The notes beneath the pieces were generated by a model, which did not search any database, had not been told where the DNA came from, and was given only the letters and a program-made list of their open reading frames with translations. The position numbers and the translations under genes were made by a program. Shown in pieces: positions 23,257-34,061 of a stretch of DNA of 64,000 nucleotides. The DNA comes from Dichetophora obliterata (taxonomy: Eukaryota > Arthropoda > Insecta > Diptera > Sciomyzidae). Location: positions 298,280,708-298,344,707 of the forward strand of contig OY986435.1 in the NCBI GenBank assembly GCA_963920525.1. Reading direction: 5' to 3'. Position 1 is the stretch's first letter; each line of letters opens with the position of its first letter.

Positions 23257-23398
23257 ACTGCATTATTCTGTATCACGAACATGCACACCAACGATGAGAA
23301 AGACACGAGAAGCAATATTTTCTTCCATTAAAAATTGTATTGCTTCTCGTGTCTTTCTCATCGTTGGTGTGCATGTTCGTGATACAGAATAATGCAGT
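23257..23398. repeat. Perfect 61-bp inverted repeat (142-bp hairpin)
   Basis: The left arm 23257-23317 begins ACTGCATTATTCTGTATCAC and ends GACACGAGAAGCAATA. The right arm 23338-23398 is its exact reverse complement with no mismatch. The loop is 20 bases. The arms are not AT-only, so perfect identity indicates recent origin or constraint. It could be a young MITE, a hairpin-RNA locus or an inversion/replication by-product. Confidence 0.9.
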
Positions 23399-24545
23399 AA
23401 GAAGAGAAAAAGCAACAATTATATGCAAACTTTAACTCGCTATAACTTAAAAAACATACTATATAAATTTCTAAGAAATAAAAAGTCCGGCTTGCACATC
23501 TACAGGCCAAACCAATCAAACCATACTAAATTTATTAAGATTGGACTTACAAAGCCTTACGTCGCACAAAATTTTGGTTTGAGTTATATATATAAGATGA
23601 TAAATTCCCGTTATTTTGATATTACAAATATTCTAACTCTCAAAAACTATAGAACTCAGTACAACATATTTTTATAAGAAAAGTTGTTGATTGAGACAAA
23701 TAAAGGTATACGAAAGTTATTTTGGGTAAAAGTATTTACAGAAAGTAAATTATGTATGGCCCCTTATTTTGACATCAAAGTTATTGCGATATACAAAATA
23801 TTTTTTTTAGTATAACGCAATTTCTTAAGCCGGTGGTCTTACGCTCGAAAATTTAAAGTAATGAACAACGATATATAAAATTTGAAGGTGTATTGTAACA
23901 CTCATTCATCATAAAAAAAACTTATTTTTTAATATAAAAAAATTTATTTTTTAATATAAAAAATTGTTTATCATCTTGAAAATGGCGCTTAATGAGACCC
24001 TCTCAAAGAAAAGGGGACTGGGTGGTATTGTAGATATTGACTCTTCTATTAATCTGATAAAGAAAAACCAAAAATAATATTAATTGCTATAAGTGAAGCT
24101 ATGGCTGGAACTAGAAAAAACAAAAATATGGAAAATTGACAGAATGACGCGCTTTTTAATAGAATAGAATAGAATTAAAGTTTATAAAAACAGCTTGTTT
24201 TTACCGGTTATTAAAAGTAAAATACAAAATGTTTTTGAAATAAAACTTTGTTTCTAATTCCAGCGATAGCCACTGATGTTATGAATAGCATTTTTAAATT
24301 TTAGATGATTCCGCTAAATAATTTTTGTTTTTTTACAACACCACGCCAAAAAGGTAGTTACGAGATAAATGAGTATAAAGAGAATAAATGTATATAAAAC
24401 ACTGTATATCGATACATACTAAAACGGCTGTAGAAGCGGATATAACGACAGTATCCTTACAAAAATTTAACAGTGATTTCTTGAAAGACTATACTTTTGA
24501 AATATCAAAAAAAAAAATTAAATTGATGTCATAAAAATTCTTGAC
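23399..24545. other. Intergenic DNA with an unrecognised 84-codon frame
   Basis: The plus-strand frame at 23423-23677 is lysine/tyrosine-rich, lacks a recognisable motif and has ordinary AT-rich composition, so I do not call it a gene. Nothing else stands out. A/T tracts and tandem AATATAAAAAA lie near 23925-23970. Confidence 0.35.
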
Positions 24546-24550
24546 CACCG

Positions 24551-26057
24551 CACAGTGCGCTTTTTTCGATTTTAGGATAACATTTGCATTATCTCAGAAA
24601 TTATGAAAGCTAGGACCATGAAATTTACAAATGAGTCTTGGCCTAAATTAGGTAACAGCACAAAAGAAATTAGAATTATATGTCAACAGCATCACCTAAC
24701 TCTCATACAAAGCATATTTTTTATAAAAAAAACCCGCATAAAAATGCTTATTAATGTTTTAATACAGTAAATTTAGTTTACTTTACTATACTTAAACGTC
24801 ATGCTAAAATATTTTAAATCGAATAACTTTTAGAAATATCTCCTATAAAACAATATTACCAAATTAACGAAATTCAAAAATGGTTGCTAATACAAAATAA
24901 GTTCACAACATGTTTTAAATTATGAATTCTACTATATGTTTCTTTAAATTTAAGAGTACCTACATTGTGCCAATTTTTTATTCCGTACCGGAGCTTTCAC
25001 ATGCAATGTCTATAAGTATTTATAGTCTTTGCATTAGGGTGGGGCGATTAGTATGGAAGGAAAAAAGTGTTAATGGGCGCTTCGCGTTTCTGATTCTTGG
25101 GATTGTACTAAGCAAAAAAGCCCACTAGACCATACGTCTACGGTGAAAATCGAGCTTCCAGATTTTAACTTGCAGTTTTTTTCAGACTTTTGTCACGTTT
25201 TTTTTTTTTTTTTTATATTTTGACCTATAACACCCAAACCATTGAGATTTTTGTCTTAGTATTGGATCGAAAATCTCAATGGTCCAAAAAAAAAACCAAA
25301 AAATATCCAAATAAAAACGTGACAAAAGTCTGAGAAAAACTGCAAGTCAAAATCTGGAAGCTCGATTTTCACCGTAGACGTATGGTCTAGTGGGCTTTTT
25401 TGCTCAGTACAATCCCAAGAATCAGAAACGCGAAGTTCCCATTTTGATGTTCAAATCGCCCCACGCTAACCTACAAATTGTCCTGGAAATCAGTTAATTT
25501 TATGGCAAAATTTGATTGTTAGGCCTTTTTTCAAATCAAGTGGTTTTTCTTAATAGCAGCTAGATGCAGCAGGTTTTTACAGAAACAGAAGGAAGAAGTA
25601 CGATATTTTATAATATATATAGCCATTGACTTTAATAATGCCTAATAAGCTAGATATTTTCTACTAAATTTCACTTAAATTTTCATTCCTTGAAATATTT
25701 ACAGTCATATTACAACTATTTTTCCATTTTTGTTTATTAACATTTTTTATTGTATTTTATATTATATTCAATGACAATTAAGACACAAAAAAGTCCAGAA
25801 AACAAAACCTTGAAATATACTTTGTACTCGAAGTTATTATTGTCTAAACTTGACTTTATTTTTTGGGTTTAATTGAGCTTATTTTGGTTAAAAAAGTTGT
25901 AACTTTGTCGAATTTTATAAAAAAAAAATACCCTAAGTTTTTGATACAGCAGTCATAACACATGTTTTATAATCTAAGGAATGAAAATAGTTTTTTAAAA
26001 AATTTAACAAAAAAAAAAAACCCAAATGTCATTCTAAAATTAAAAAAGCGCGCTCTG
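24551..26057. mobile_element. Transib-like nonautonomous element (CACAGTG end, 5-bp duplication)
   Basis: The left end is CACAGTGCGCTTTTTTCGAT. The right end reverse-complements to CAGAGCGCGCTTTTTTAATT. Similarity continues through ATTTTAG and CATTTG, giving about 38 bp per side. CACCG flanks both ends (24546-24550 and 26058-26062). A CACxxTG heptamer with a 5-bp GC-rich duplication is the signature of Transib, the superfamily related to RAG1. The interior has no transposase and carries a nested 430-bp MITE at 25037-25466. Superfamily assignment is inference from ends and duplication only. Confidence 0.55.
25037..25466. mobile_element. 430-bp foldback MITE at a TA site, nested in the Transib-like element
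   Basis: Ends GGGTGGGGCGATT (left) and the complement of GCGTGGGGCGATT (right) sit between TA dinucleotides (25035-25036 and 25467-25468). The arms mirror each other over about 180 bases, sharing TTCGCGTTTCTGATTCTTGG, AAAAAGCCCACTAGACCATA, GTGACAAAAGTCTG and CATTGAGATTTT. TA duplication with near-full-length palindromy fits a Tc1/mariner-driven MITE. The plus-strand frame at 24922-25128 runs across its left end and is spurious. Confidence 0.8.
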
Positions 26058-26062
26058 CACCG

Positions 26063-27479
26063 CCTGCCTTAAGACAAGATCATTGCCTTGAAATAAAAAA
26101 AAACGATTGAAATTTCAAGTAAAATTTTAATGATGCAAGAAAATATTCCTCAAATTCATATAAAAAATTTTTTCCGTTACCTCAACAATTGTATGATATA
26201 TGCTGCTTTCAAAAAATCTCTAAAACATTCAGTGTTCGCTTAAATAATAGTTTAATAGTTGTTTAATTTTTATTTGTTTTTTTAATTTTAAATTTCACAG
26301 TCTTTTATATGATATTATCATTTTTCTGCGAACAGTGCTTCGTTTTTGCACAAAACTCAATAACATTTTTTTGTTATTAAAAATCATGGGCAGAGGGGGT
26401 GGATTTTGTTGGTCAAAAGGATTTTTTTTTTCTAAATTTTGATTTAGTATTTACATTAATTTTATATTATTTATATTTACCTCTTTAATGTTCTGTTTTC
26501 TCAAATCTACGCTACAGTGCCTTAAATTGGTTAATAAATTGCTACATTTTGTGTAGTTAATATAAAAAACTATAAAGAAATTACTCAAACTTAAAATTTA
26601 ATACCACAATACACGTGTTATTGTTATTTCGTCCGTCTCCTGTATCATAAGTCGTTGATCAAAAACTACAATTAATGTTAAAGTCTGTCCTAGAGTAAAA
26701 CAAGAGATACAGAAATGCAAATAGAAATGAAAATATTTATTTTTATTTCTTTATAAACAATAACGTGCCTTTAAGTCTCCATAAATTTTTTCTTATATTT
26801 TATTTATATTTGCAAAATGTTTATTTAAACAAGATTTAGATAATGACCCACGTAGTTATATAAATTGTACTTTAAAAAACAATTCATTATTTTGACTAAG
26901 CGACCATATACGAAATATTTTTCTTAGCAAATTGAACCCTTAGGCTCAATAAAAAACTGAATGATAATAAATTTTTGGCCGCAGTAGACAAATAGAAACC
27001 TGTCTGATACCTAAAGACAATGGACGGACGCTGAAACGTGACCGTTTCATAAAAGTAGTAAATGAAGTCTAAAGCCTACAGCAAGGGGCATGCTTCTGAA
27101 ATTATGAAAAATGCTTTGAAAATAGCATGAATTTGGGCAGCAGAAAATGCTCAAGATAACATTTTCTCTATTAGAAAACTAGATATTATAAAAAATTCAA
27201 CCCTTAACGTTAATTTTGCGTTACTACGTTATGCGTTACTCTTTGACTTATATGTATATATATAGTAGATCCGAACGTTACATTAAAAAAATCTAGTGCT
27301 TACTAAAAATATCTAAAACTTGGCACCATTGAAGAGCAGTTAATTTAAAAAGGTTTGAATATATTAAGCTCCGACCAAACTACTTGGTTGGTTATTTGAA
27401 AAGCTTAAATGAAACAGAAATAGCGCCAAAGAACTGGCACAGTTAATGATGTGGAACTGCCACGCATTATTTATTGGTA
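26063..27479. other. AT-rich intergenic DNA
   Basis: No open frame of note, no transposon ends recognised; many A/T homopolymers. Confidence 0.4.
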
Positions 27480-28000
27480 GCACACCAGTCAATACTTAAG
27501 GCAAGGGATTTAACCATATTAAGTGCATCAGCAGGCAACCAAATGGTTGGCTTCTGCACGCGCAACCGACCCACACCGTTTTTACCACCTCATCATCAGC
27601 TACGACAAAAACTTCCTGCCACGTTATCATGAAAAATAAACCGCAAGCCGACCAGCGACCGCCAGTTGTTTAACTGTTTGTTGTCAAACGCCAACGGCAC
27701 GTTAATTACGCGCTTAGCTCCGCACCGAGGTCGTCTATTGTGGCCGTTAGCTTGGAATATTATAACAAAAAACAACGGAAATACAATGATGACAGACATA
27801 TTTGTCAAAAGCTTGCCAGTTTTGCTGCACAGCTCAACCAAGCAACCGAGCAGTCTGTCTCTTTTTCTCTGGCTCATGCTCTAAAATATGCTATCATTTA
27901 GTGCCAATGGCCAGGCTCATTTCACGCCATTAATCCGCTGTTTGGCCTAATTATTGAATTTTTGTGATTAGTTGGTGTGGTTAATTAAGTGGAAATGTTT
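27480..28000. other. Balanced-composition unique block (candidate host regulatory or exonic DNA)
   Basis: Composition shifts to near 45% GC, with unique, non-repetitive sequence and a short open frame on each strand (27596-27877 minus, 27666-27884 plus). Neither translation resembles a protein family, and the mirrored open frames are what GC-richer DNA produces by chance. It looks like host DNA under some constraint, for example an enhancer, rather than a transposon. That is a guess from composition. Confidence 0.3.
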
Positions 28001-29160
28001 TTGGTTGAAAGTTGAAAAGCTGCAAAGATTTAATACAAAGCATTTTAAAGTAGCAAAAACAAATACAAATTTCGTATTCTAGATGCTTGATTGAATTTGC
28101 TTTAATAATATCACTCATACGCCTTGTTTTGCCGACACAGAAATTATTTTATTTTATTTATGCTACTTACTGCTCTCACAGGGGACAACAAATAAATCAC
28201 GTTTTTCTATTAAAATTTATGAAAACTAGTAAATCTATAAAAAAAAAACAAGTCGCAAAAAAAATTCCAAATATTATTTATTGCTTATATTGACATCCTG
28301 CTTATATTAAGAATTTTGTAACGTGTTGGTCGCCAACCAGCTGGTAAGAGCTGAATCATGTATTAATGCTCGACACGCACAGCCGCTCATGTATCATAGA
28401 GACAAGAAAACACAAAGAGAAACACATACACACACAGTCATAAACAAATAGTCATTCTCCTACATTCCAAAAATAGATAGCTAACACATTCCAACATTTG
28501 TGCTGTCATTGCAAATCCTTTGGTAATAAGATATTTTCAATTTTCTTTCATAGCTACACGTTATATCTCTTTTATTTTTATTTTATTTGTTTGAATTTTG
28601 TTTTTTTTTCTGTATTTTATTTTGCTACGCAAGAAATTGAATTTTGTGTTATTTTGGTATTTTGTATATATTTCAAAAAATAAATTTTAAATACGTTTTG
28701 CAAATATTCTTTTAAGAAGACAACATTTAAAATGTAAATTGAAATTCTAAAAATATTTCTATTATAAATTTAATTATAAAGTAAAAACTTTGCTCTTTTT
28801 AATGGAAACAATGTTTTAAATTTTGGTAGTCATTCAGCATGAGATGTAGAAGAATGTGATGAATGCGAAAAGTTCTTAGAATATTTATCATACTGCTTGA
28901 ATTTATTACATTAACGATGAAATAGTGTAATAAATACAAATAAATTAAAAGGCGGTTGTCAAAGTATTACTTTATTTTTTACTCTGATTTTATGAATTTG
29001 AGCTTTCACAAGTTATTACAACTCTTTGTTATGCTTGTTGACAGTAGTTTAATTCTATAGCTAATATTATAGCAATTCAACGAAATAAGTTTTTATGTTT
29101 GTTCGTTTATCTTTAATCCATAATTTATTTTAAATTAGGATGCATTTTAAGGAAAAAGTA
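28001..29160. other. AT-rich intergenic DNA
   Basis: A somewhat less AT-rich patch at 28310-28480 contains an ACACATACACACACAG run. No gene is seen, and the remaining short frames are F/Y/K-rich by-products of AT-rich sequence. Confidence 0.35.
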
Positions 29161-29162
29161 TA

Positions 29163-29478
29163 TTGATGCTTTTCTATGATTTAAATACAAATTCTGAATG
29201 TTTGATAGCTTAAATCATTCTTGATTTTAAATAAAAATTCTAGTTGTTTGATAGTTTAAAATCGGTTTTTGAGCTTTAGGTCAGGTTAGAACAATTAATT
29301 GCTCTAACGAATTTTTTCCAAAGAAACAACAACATTTTCGATAAAATATCACTAAATGATTTTATTGCAATTTCGGCAATGCTACAGGCTTGATAAGAAA
29401 TCGTTGTCAGAAATCATTAAGATTGACTTAAGCTATTAAATATTTAGATTTTGTATTTAAATCATAGAAAAATCAACG
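29163..29478. mobile_element. Diverged single copy of the element forming the 33-kb palindrome
   Basis: The left end TTGATG...TCTATGATTTAAATACAA and right end TTGTATTTAAATCATAGA are inverted. The internal order (TTTGATAGTTTAAAATC, GAACAATTAATTG, AAAGAAACAACAAC) matches the arm of the palindrome at 33066-33885. Similarity continues past the right end (AAGGTCATAAAG versus GAGGTCATTTAG). The two sites therefore belong to one TE family of about 0.3-0.4 kb. Confidence 0.65.
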
Positions 29479-31611
29479 TAATAAATAACAAGGTCATAAA
29501 GAAAACTTTAAAAGATATATTTTAATAAATTTTTACAAATAATGGTCACTTAGAAAATGAAAAAAGAAATAGTAAAAAAGTCATCCAATTATTGACGTAC
29601 AACTTCATCATACAGTGCGTTTTGTATGGTGGTCTTTTTCCAAAATTTTTCAATCACATTTAGCGTTTTTGTACACACTTTGCGGTATAGCTGCAGCCTT
29701 TAATATTCATTGTACAAAGATAAACTGTATTCCAAAACATGAGTTATATTACGAATGAATATTTAACTGTAAATTTTGTCACTACTTTAATAAAGTAGCA
29801 AAATAGCAAAACCTAAGAAGAAAATATCAGATTTTTCAATGAGGACAATTATGCATCTGCTTTCGAAGAAGCGTAAGTTGTTGGTTAGGCTTCGTTGGTT
29901 GTTTTGCTGCTTGTGTTGTTGTTCTGATTATTAATATTTATGTGAAATTTACATATCGGTTGCTTTCGTTTTTGTCGTTTACTGTTGTTACGTTTCTTCG
30001 AACGCAACAAAGTTTCGCTTGTCGCTGTGCTGCGTGTGCTGTTGTTGTTATAGATATGAATGCTTAGATTTACTTATATAAATTAAGGTGGCCTCCTCAA
30101 GTATGAAGTGAAACATTTTTGCTCGAATGGTTAACGCTATAAGCTAAAAATATAGCTTAAGAGCCCGATAGTTGTAGAAGGGGCTTACAAGAGTTTTTAT
30201 TATTATTTAATCAATGAAGTTATAAAAACAAAGCTTAAAGTACATTTAAAAAAACAGGTATGCATTTCGTTTTTAAGCTTTACAATGAGTAATCAAACAT
30301 AAAAATCAAATTAAAAGTACTGGAGTTGTGATATTTTAATTTTCCAATAAAATTCCAATTGGATATGGGATATGGTCAATTCTGCAGAAGCATTTTCATG
30401 GGTAAAAAAATACCCAACCTCTGTTAATGGACTTAGCTTAGACAGTGAGTTGGTCAGAGCTTAATAACTCAAGACTACTGAAGATAGAAGGGTTAGCACC
30501 TTCCGACACAGTCAGTCTAGTCTGCTGTGTGATTGACTGTATACAGAGTTTGTTTTGCCTTCTTCAAAATGTACTTGGTGTAAATAGCTCATAATTAATA
30601 ATTATAATATTTAAATGTAGTTTGTGGGCTGAGGAAGTTTAAAAAACAAAGGCATTAAAATTTGTACAGAGATATCATTTAATTTTCATTAAACAATTGT
30701 AACAAAAAAAAAATCACGCATAAAAACCACGCAAAAAAAATGCATTCTTTAAAATTCAGAGCTAAAAAGAGAAACGTGTGAAAGACTTCAGGCATTTCTA
30801 GCAAAGACAAGAGCGAAAAAGGTAATTTTAGGAAAGAGTTTTTAAAGAGAATGTGAGAGCAAAAAAAGTAGGTTAAAAAGTCCAACCAAAATAGATGAAA
30901 CGATATGATAGCAACTTGACGAACGTCTGCACTCGTTACGGATTTAACCCAAAATGAAACGAGTTTCTCAACCCGTCTAAATACATAATGAAACGTCTTG
31001 TCAGACTGTTTCGTTAAATTACGTTTGCTTATTTTGGGTAACAACATTAAAATTTATTTACAACATTAAAATGCATTTAACCGAACACATACATTTTTTA
31101 TTATATTTTGAATTATTATTATAAAGTTAACATATCCCAAAACTTGTACGTGTACCGTATTTTGTTTTTGCCACACACTTCTTCAACAGCATACAGCAAT
31201 TCTTTGTTTTTATTCTTTGTGATTTTCATAGTTGTAACAAATTGTATTAATAAAAATATACTGCTTACGAAATTTGCAAATTATTTCATAATAAACATTC
31301 CAAGAGTAAGTAAGCTGACACACTGCAAACTGCTCCACATGTTTGCCAACCTGAATGTTTGTCTTCATAAAATCAAATGTTTTAGATTTTGAGCAGGCCG
31401 ACTCTCAAACCTTAAAATTTGTCCGCCAGCAACGCTACATACAGGGAAAGATTGCATGCAACTGTACATTAGACTAGTTTTAATTTGCAGGGGTGAAAAT
31501 GAAAATTAGATTTGAACCCAGCTCGTTACCTAAAAAATTTCCATTTGCACTTAACATGCAATTCACGAAGGAATTTGAAAATGATAAATACTGGCGCACG
31601 GCTATAATAAA
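29479..31611. other. Intergenic DNA, TTG-rich in part
   Basis: 29875-30060 is rich in TTG/GTT runs, as in fly host DNA. The minus-strand frame at 30679-31047 (122 codons) is F/L-rich and without motif; I do not accept it as a gene. No other feature is seen. Confidence 0.4.
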
Positions 31612-32580
31612 AAGGCAGTGAGGAATTATTGGCAGTCCCAAAATGTGAGAATCAAACGGGCATAGCAACCGCTGATGCATTGAATGAAGTCTTGAGCGAC
31701 TGGGGGCTTACCGAAAAAATTCAAGGAATGTGTTTCGATACTACATCCACTAACACAGGGCCAAACAATGGCGGTTGCCAATTCATCGAAAAAAACTCGA
31801 CCGTGACCTGTTGTATTTTGCTTTCCGACACCATATTTATGAACTAGTCTTAAGAACCGTCTTCGAAACGAAATCTAGAAAATCTAAGGCTCCCGAAGTT
31901 CAAATATTTGATCGTTTTAAAAGAGCATGGGATGCAGGAAAAATTGATCTGACAAAATACAAAAGCGGCATTCAAGATAAATTCGTGCAGAAACGATCAA
32001 CTCAAAAGTTTCATGAGACGTCGTCAATTATTGCCACATACAATTGCAAAAAGCACATTGTCGGGCTGATTATAAAGAGTTTCTGGATCGAGTTTTGATC
32101 TTCTTTGGGGAAAAAGTGCCAAATTTCAAGTTCACATGAGCACATTGCTATTGAATTTTTTGATACCACCGTTGCCATTGATGAGAAAAATGAAATGGTT
32201 AAAAACCCTACATGTTCATCGCAAAAATTATGCTCAAACGAAAAAAAGATACAGCCCACAGTAGAAGAATTAAGAATCGCATCTGAGCGATTTTGTCGAA
32301 GAAGATACTCTAAAATTTTTTGATCGTCAGAATTCTTTCTTCAGAATTCATGGCATCTGGCATCTGACCCAGCGCTATGGGCGTCGAAAGAAAATTATTG
32401 CGACGGTGCTTCATTTTGCCATGGCTTACACGTAGTCAATGACACAGTGGAACGAGGTCTGAAACTGACGTCTGATTTCTGAGCAAAAACGAAGATGAAA
32501 AACAGTATACACTTCAAGTTGTTGAGAACTACCGAAAGGAAAATCCATCGCATAAGAAGTCAAGTGTATTGCATGAGTGA
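31612..32580 (+). pseudogene. Decayed transposon-associated protein of an insect multicopy family
   Basis: Plus-strand pieces in three frames join into one ancestral order: ADALNEVLSDWGLTEKIQG, MCFDTTSTNTGPNNGG, then (frame change near 31770) DRDLLYFAFRHHIYELVLRT, VQIFDRFKRAWDAG and KYKSGIQDKF. After further breaks come HGIWHLTQRYGRRKK and VVNDTVERGLKLTSDF, then QVVENYRKENPSHKKSSVLH. From memory, insect and cnidarian genomes carry many unannotated proteins with CFDTTxxNTG, RHHIYELVL and VVNDTAERGVKL blocks. They look like transposase-derived DDE/hAT-like proteins, but I cannot name the superfamily. Several frameshifts and stops (for example after LTSDF) make this copy dead. No terminal repeats were found. 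Confidence 0.6.
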
Positions 32581-33065
32581 CTGCGTGAAGCCTTTGTCAT
32601 TTTGAATAATTTGCAATAACTTTTACCATGTATCTATTTAGTACTACTTGTTAAAATAAAAAAAAAAAAATAAAAAAAAATTATTGATATAAAAACTTTT
32701 TTTTGGAAAATCACTGTTAAGTCATTTTTTACCCGATCAGGGTCATCTCTTTCTTATTGGAAAGAAAATGTAATTATCTACAAGATGCAAACTTAATTTT
32801 ATTAACTAAATTAAGTTTTCTATCCTTAATTACAATTTTAAATAAAAAATATCTGTTTCTTCCTTAAAATGCCTTTTTATTATCATCGTGCGCCAGCATT
32901 TACCCTTTTTCAAATTCCACAATACTTCGTAAAAAATATTTTAATGGCAACTTGAAAATTTTTAGGTAACGCACTGGAATCTATTTGAATAAATAAATAT
33001 TATTAAGAAATCTTAAAATTTAGAAAAAATAAAAAAGTAAAAAACTAAATAAAATTTTACATATA
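32581..33065. other. AT-rich spacer
   Basis: Poly(A/T) tracts; no gene. Confidence 0.4.
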
Positions 33066-33885
33066 ATGTTGACTTTATATGATTTAAATACAAATTCTAA
33101 ATGTTTGATAGTTTAAATCATACTTGATTTTAAATACAAATTCTAGTTGTTTGACAGTTTAAAATCGTTTATCGAGCTTAAGGTCAAAGTTAGAAACAAT
33201 TAATTGTTCTAACGAATTTTTCTAAAGAAACAACAACAACAACAAAGTTTTTTCAATATGAAAGGAAAAAAACCACTAGCAAATTGATTTTATTGTACAA
33301 TTTCTGCGTGCTAAACGCGTCATCAGAAATCTTTGTGATTGCCCGTGCAAGCGCGTAGACGCACTGCACCATCGGGGCGATGAGATTTTGAAGCTTCAAT
33401 TTCTCATTTTTTCCCTTAATTTCATAATGCCACATTTGTTGTTGTATTTCTGTTTTACTTTAGTTTCTATGCCTATATTATATGTAGTCCAAGTAAAACA
33501 GAAATACAACAACAAATGTGGCATTATGAAATTAAGGGAAAAAATGAGAAATTGAAGCTTCAAAATCTCATCGCCCCGATGGTGCAGTGCGTCTACGCGC
33601 TTGCACGGGCAATCACAAAGATTTCTGATGACGCGTTTAGCACGCAGAAATTGTACAATAAAATCAATTTGCTAGTGGTTTTTTTCCTTTCATATTGAAA
33701 AAACTTTGTTGTTGTTGTTGTTTCTTTAGAAAAATTCGTTAGAACAATTAATTGTTTCTAACTTTGACCTTAAGCTCGATAAACGATTTTAAACTGTCAA
33801 ACAACTAGAATTTGTATTTAAAATCAAGTATGATTTAAACTATCAAACATTTAGAATTTGTATTTAAATCATATAAAGTCAACAT
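33066..33885. repeat. Perfect 820-bp palindrome (395-bp arms, 30-bp spacer)
   Basis: The left arm 33066-33460 and right arm 33491-33885 are exact reverse complements as far as I can check, with a spacer of 30 bases (33461-33490). The arms hold a TE-family unit also present singly at 29163-29478. Identical 60-codon frames at 33253-33435 (minus) and 33516-33698 (plus) result from the palindrome and show no family motif. The structure is either a head-to-head dimer of a young element, a hairpin-RNA source, or an assembly/foldback-read artefact. Confidence 0.9.
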
Positions 33886-34061
33886 AATAAACATAGAGGT
33901 CATTTAGGAAAAAACTTTAATTTTACATATATTTTAATGATTTTATTATTTAATATTATCAAATGAAAAATTTTAGATATTTAAAAATTTCAACGAAAAA
34001 AAAATAAGAAATCCTACAAAAATAAGAGTAATTTTTTTAAAATCTACTATTATAGTTTTTA
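33886..34061. other. Short spacer with residual TE similarity
   Basis: The first 60-70 bases resemble the sequence right of the 29163-29478 copy; the rest is AT-rich. Confidence 0.4.

Noticed and set aside
23423..23677. 84-codon plus-strand frame
   Set aside because: No motif and composition identical to the surrounding AT-rich DNA. One could test conservation, but there is no positive evidence.
27596..27884. Overlapping frames on both strands in a GC-richer block
   Set aside because: Open on both strands by chance at higher GC, with no family resemblance and no consistent splice sites.
30679..31047. 122-codon minus-strand frame
   Set aside because: Phenylalanine/leucine-rich chance translation of AT-rich DNA, with no motif, splice signal or neighbouring exon.
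33253..33698. Two identical 60-codon frames on opposite strands
   Set aside because: They are mirror images created by the perfect palindrome and have no recognisable domain.
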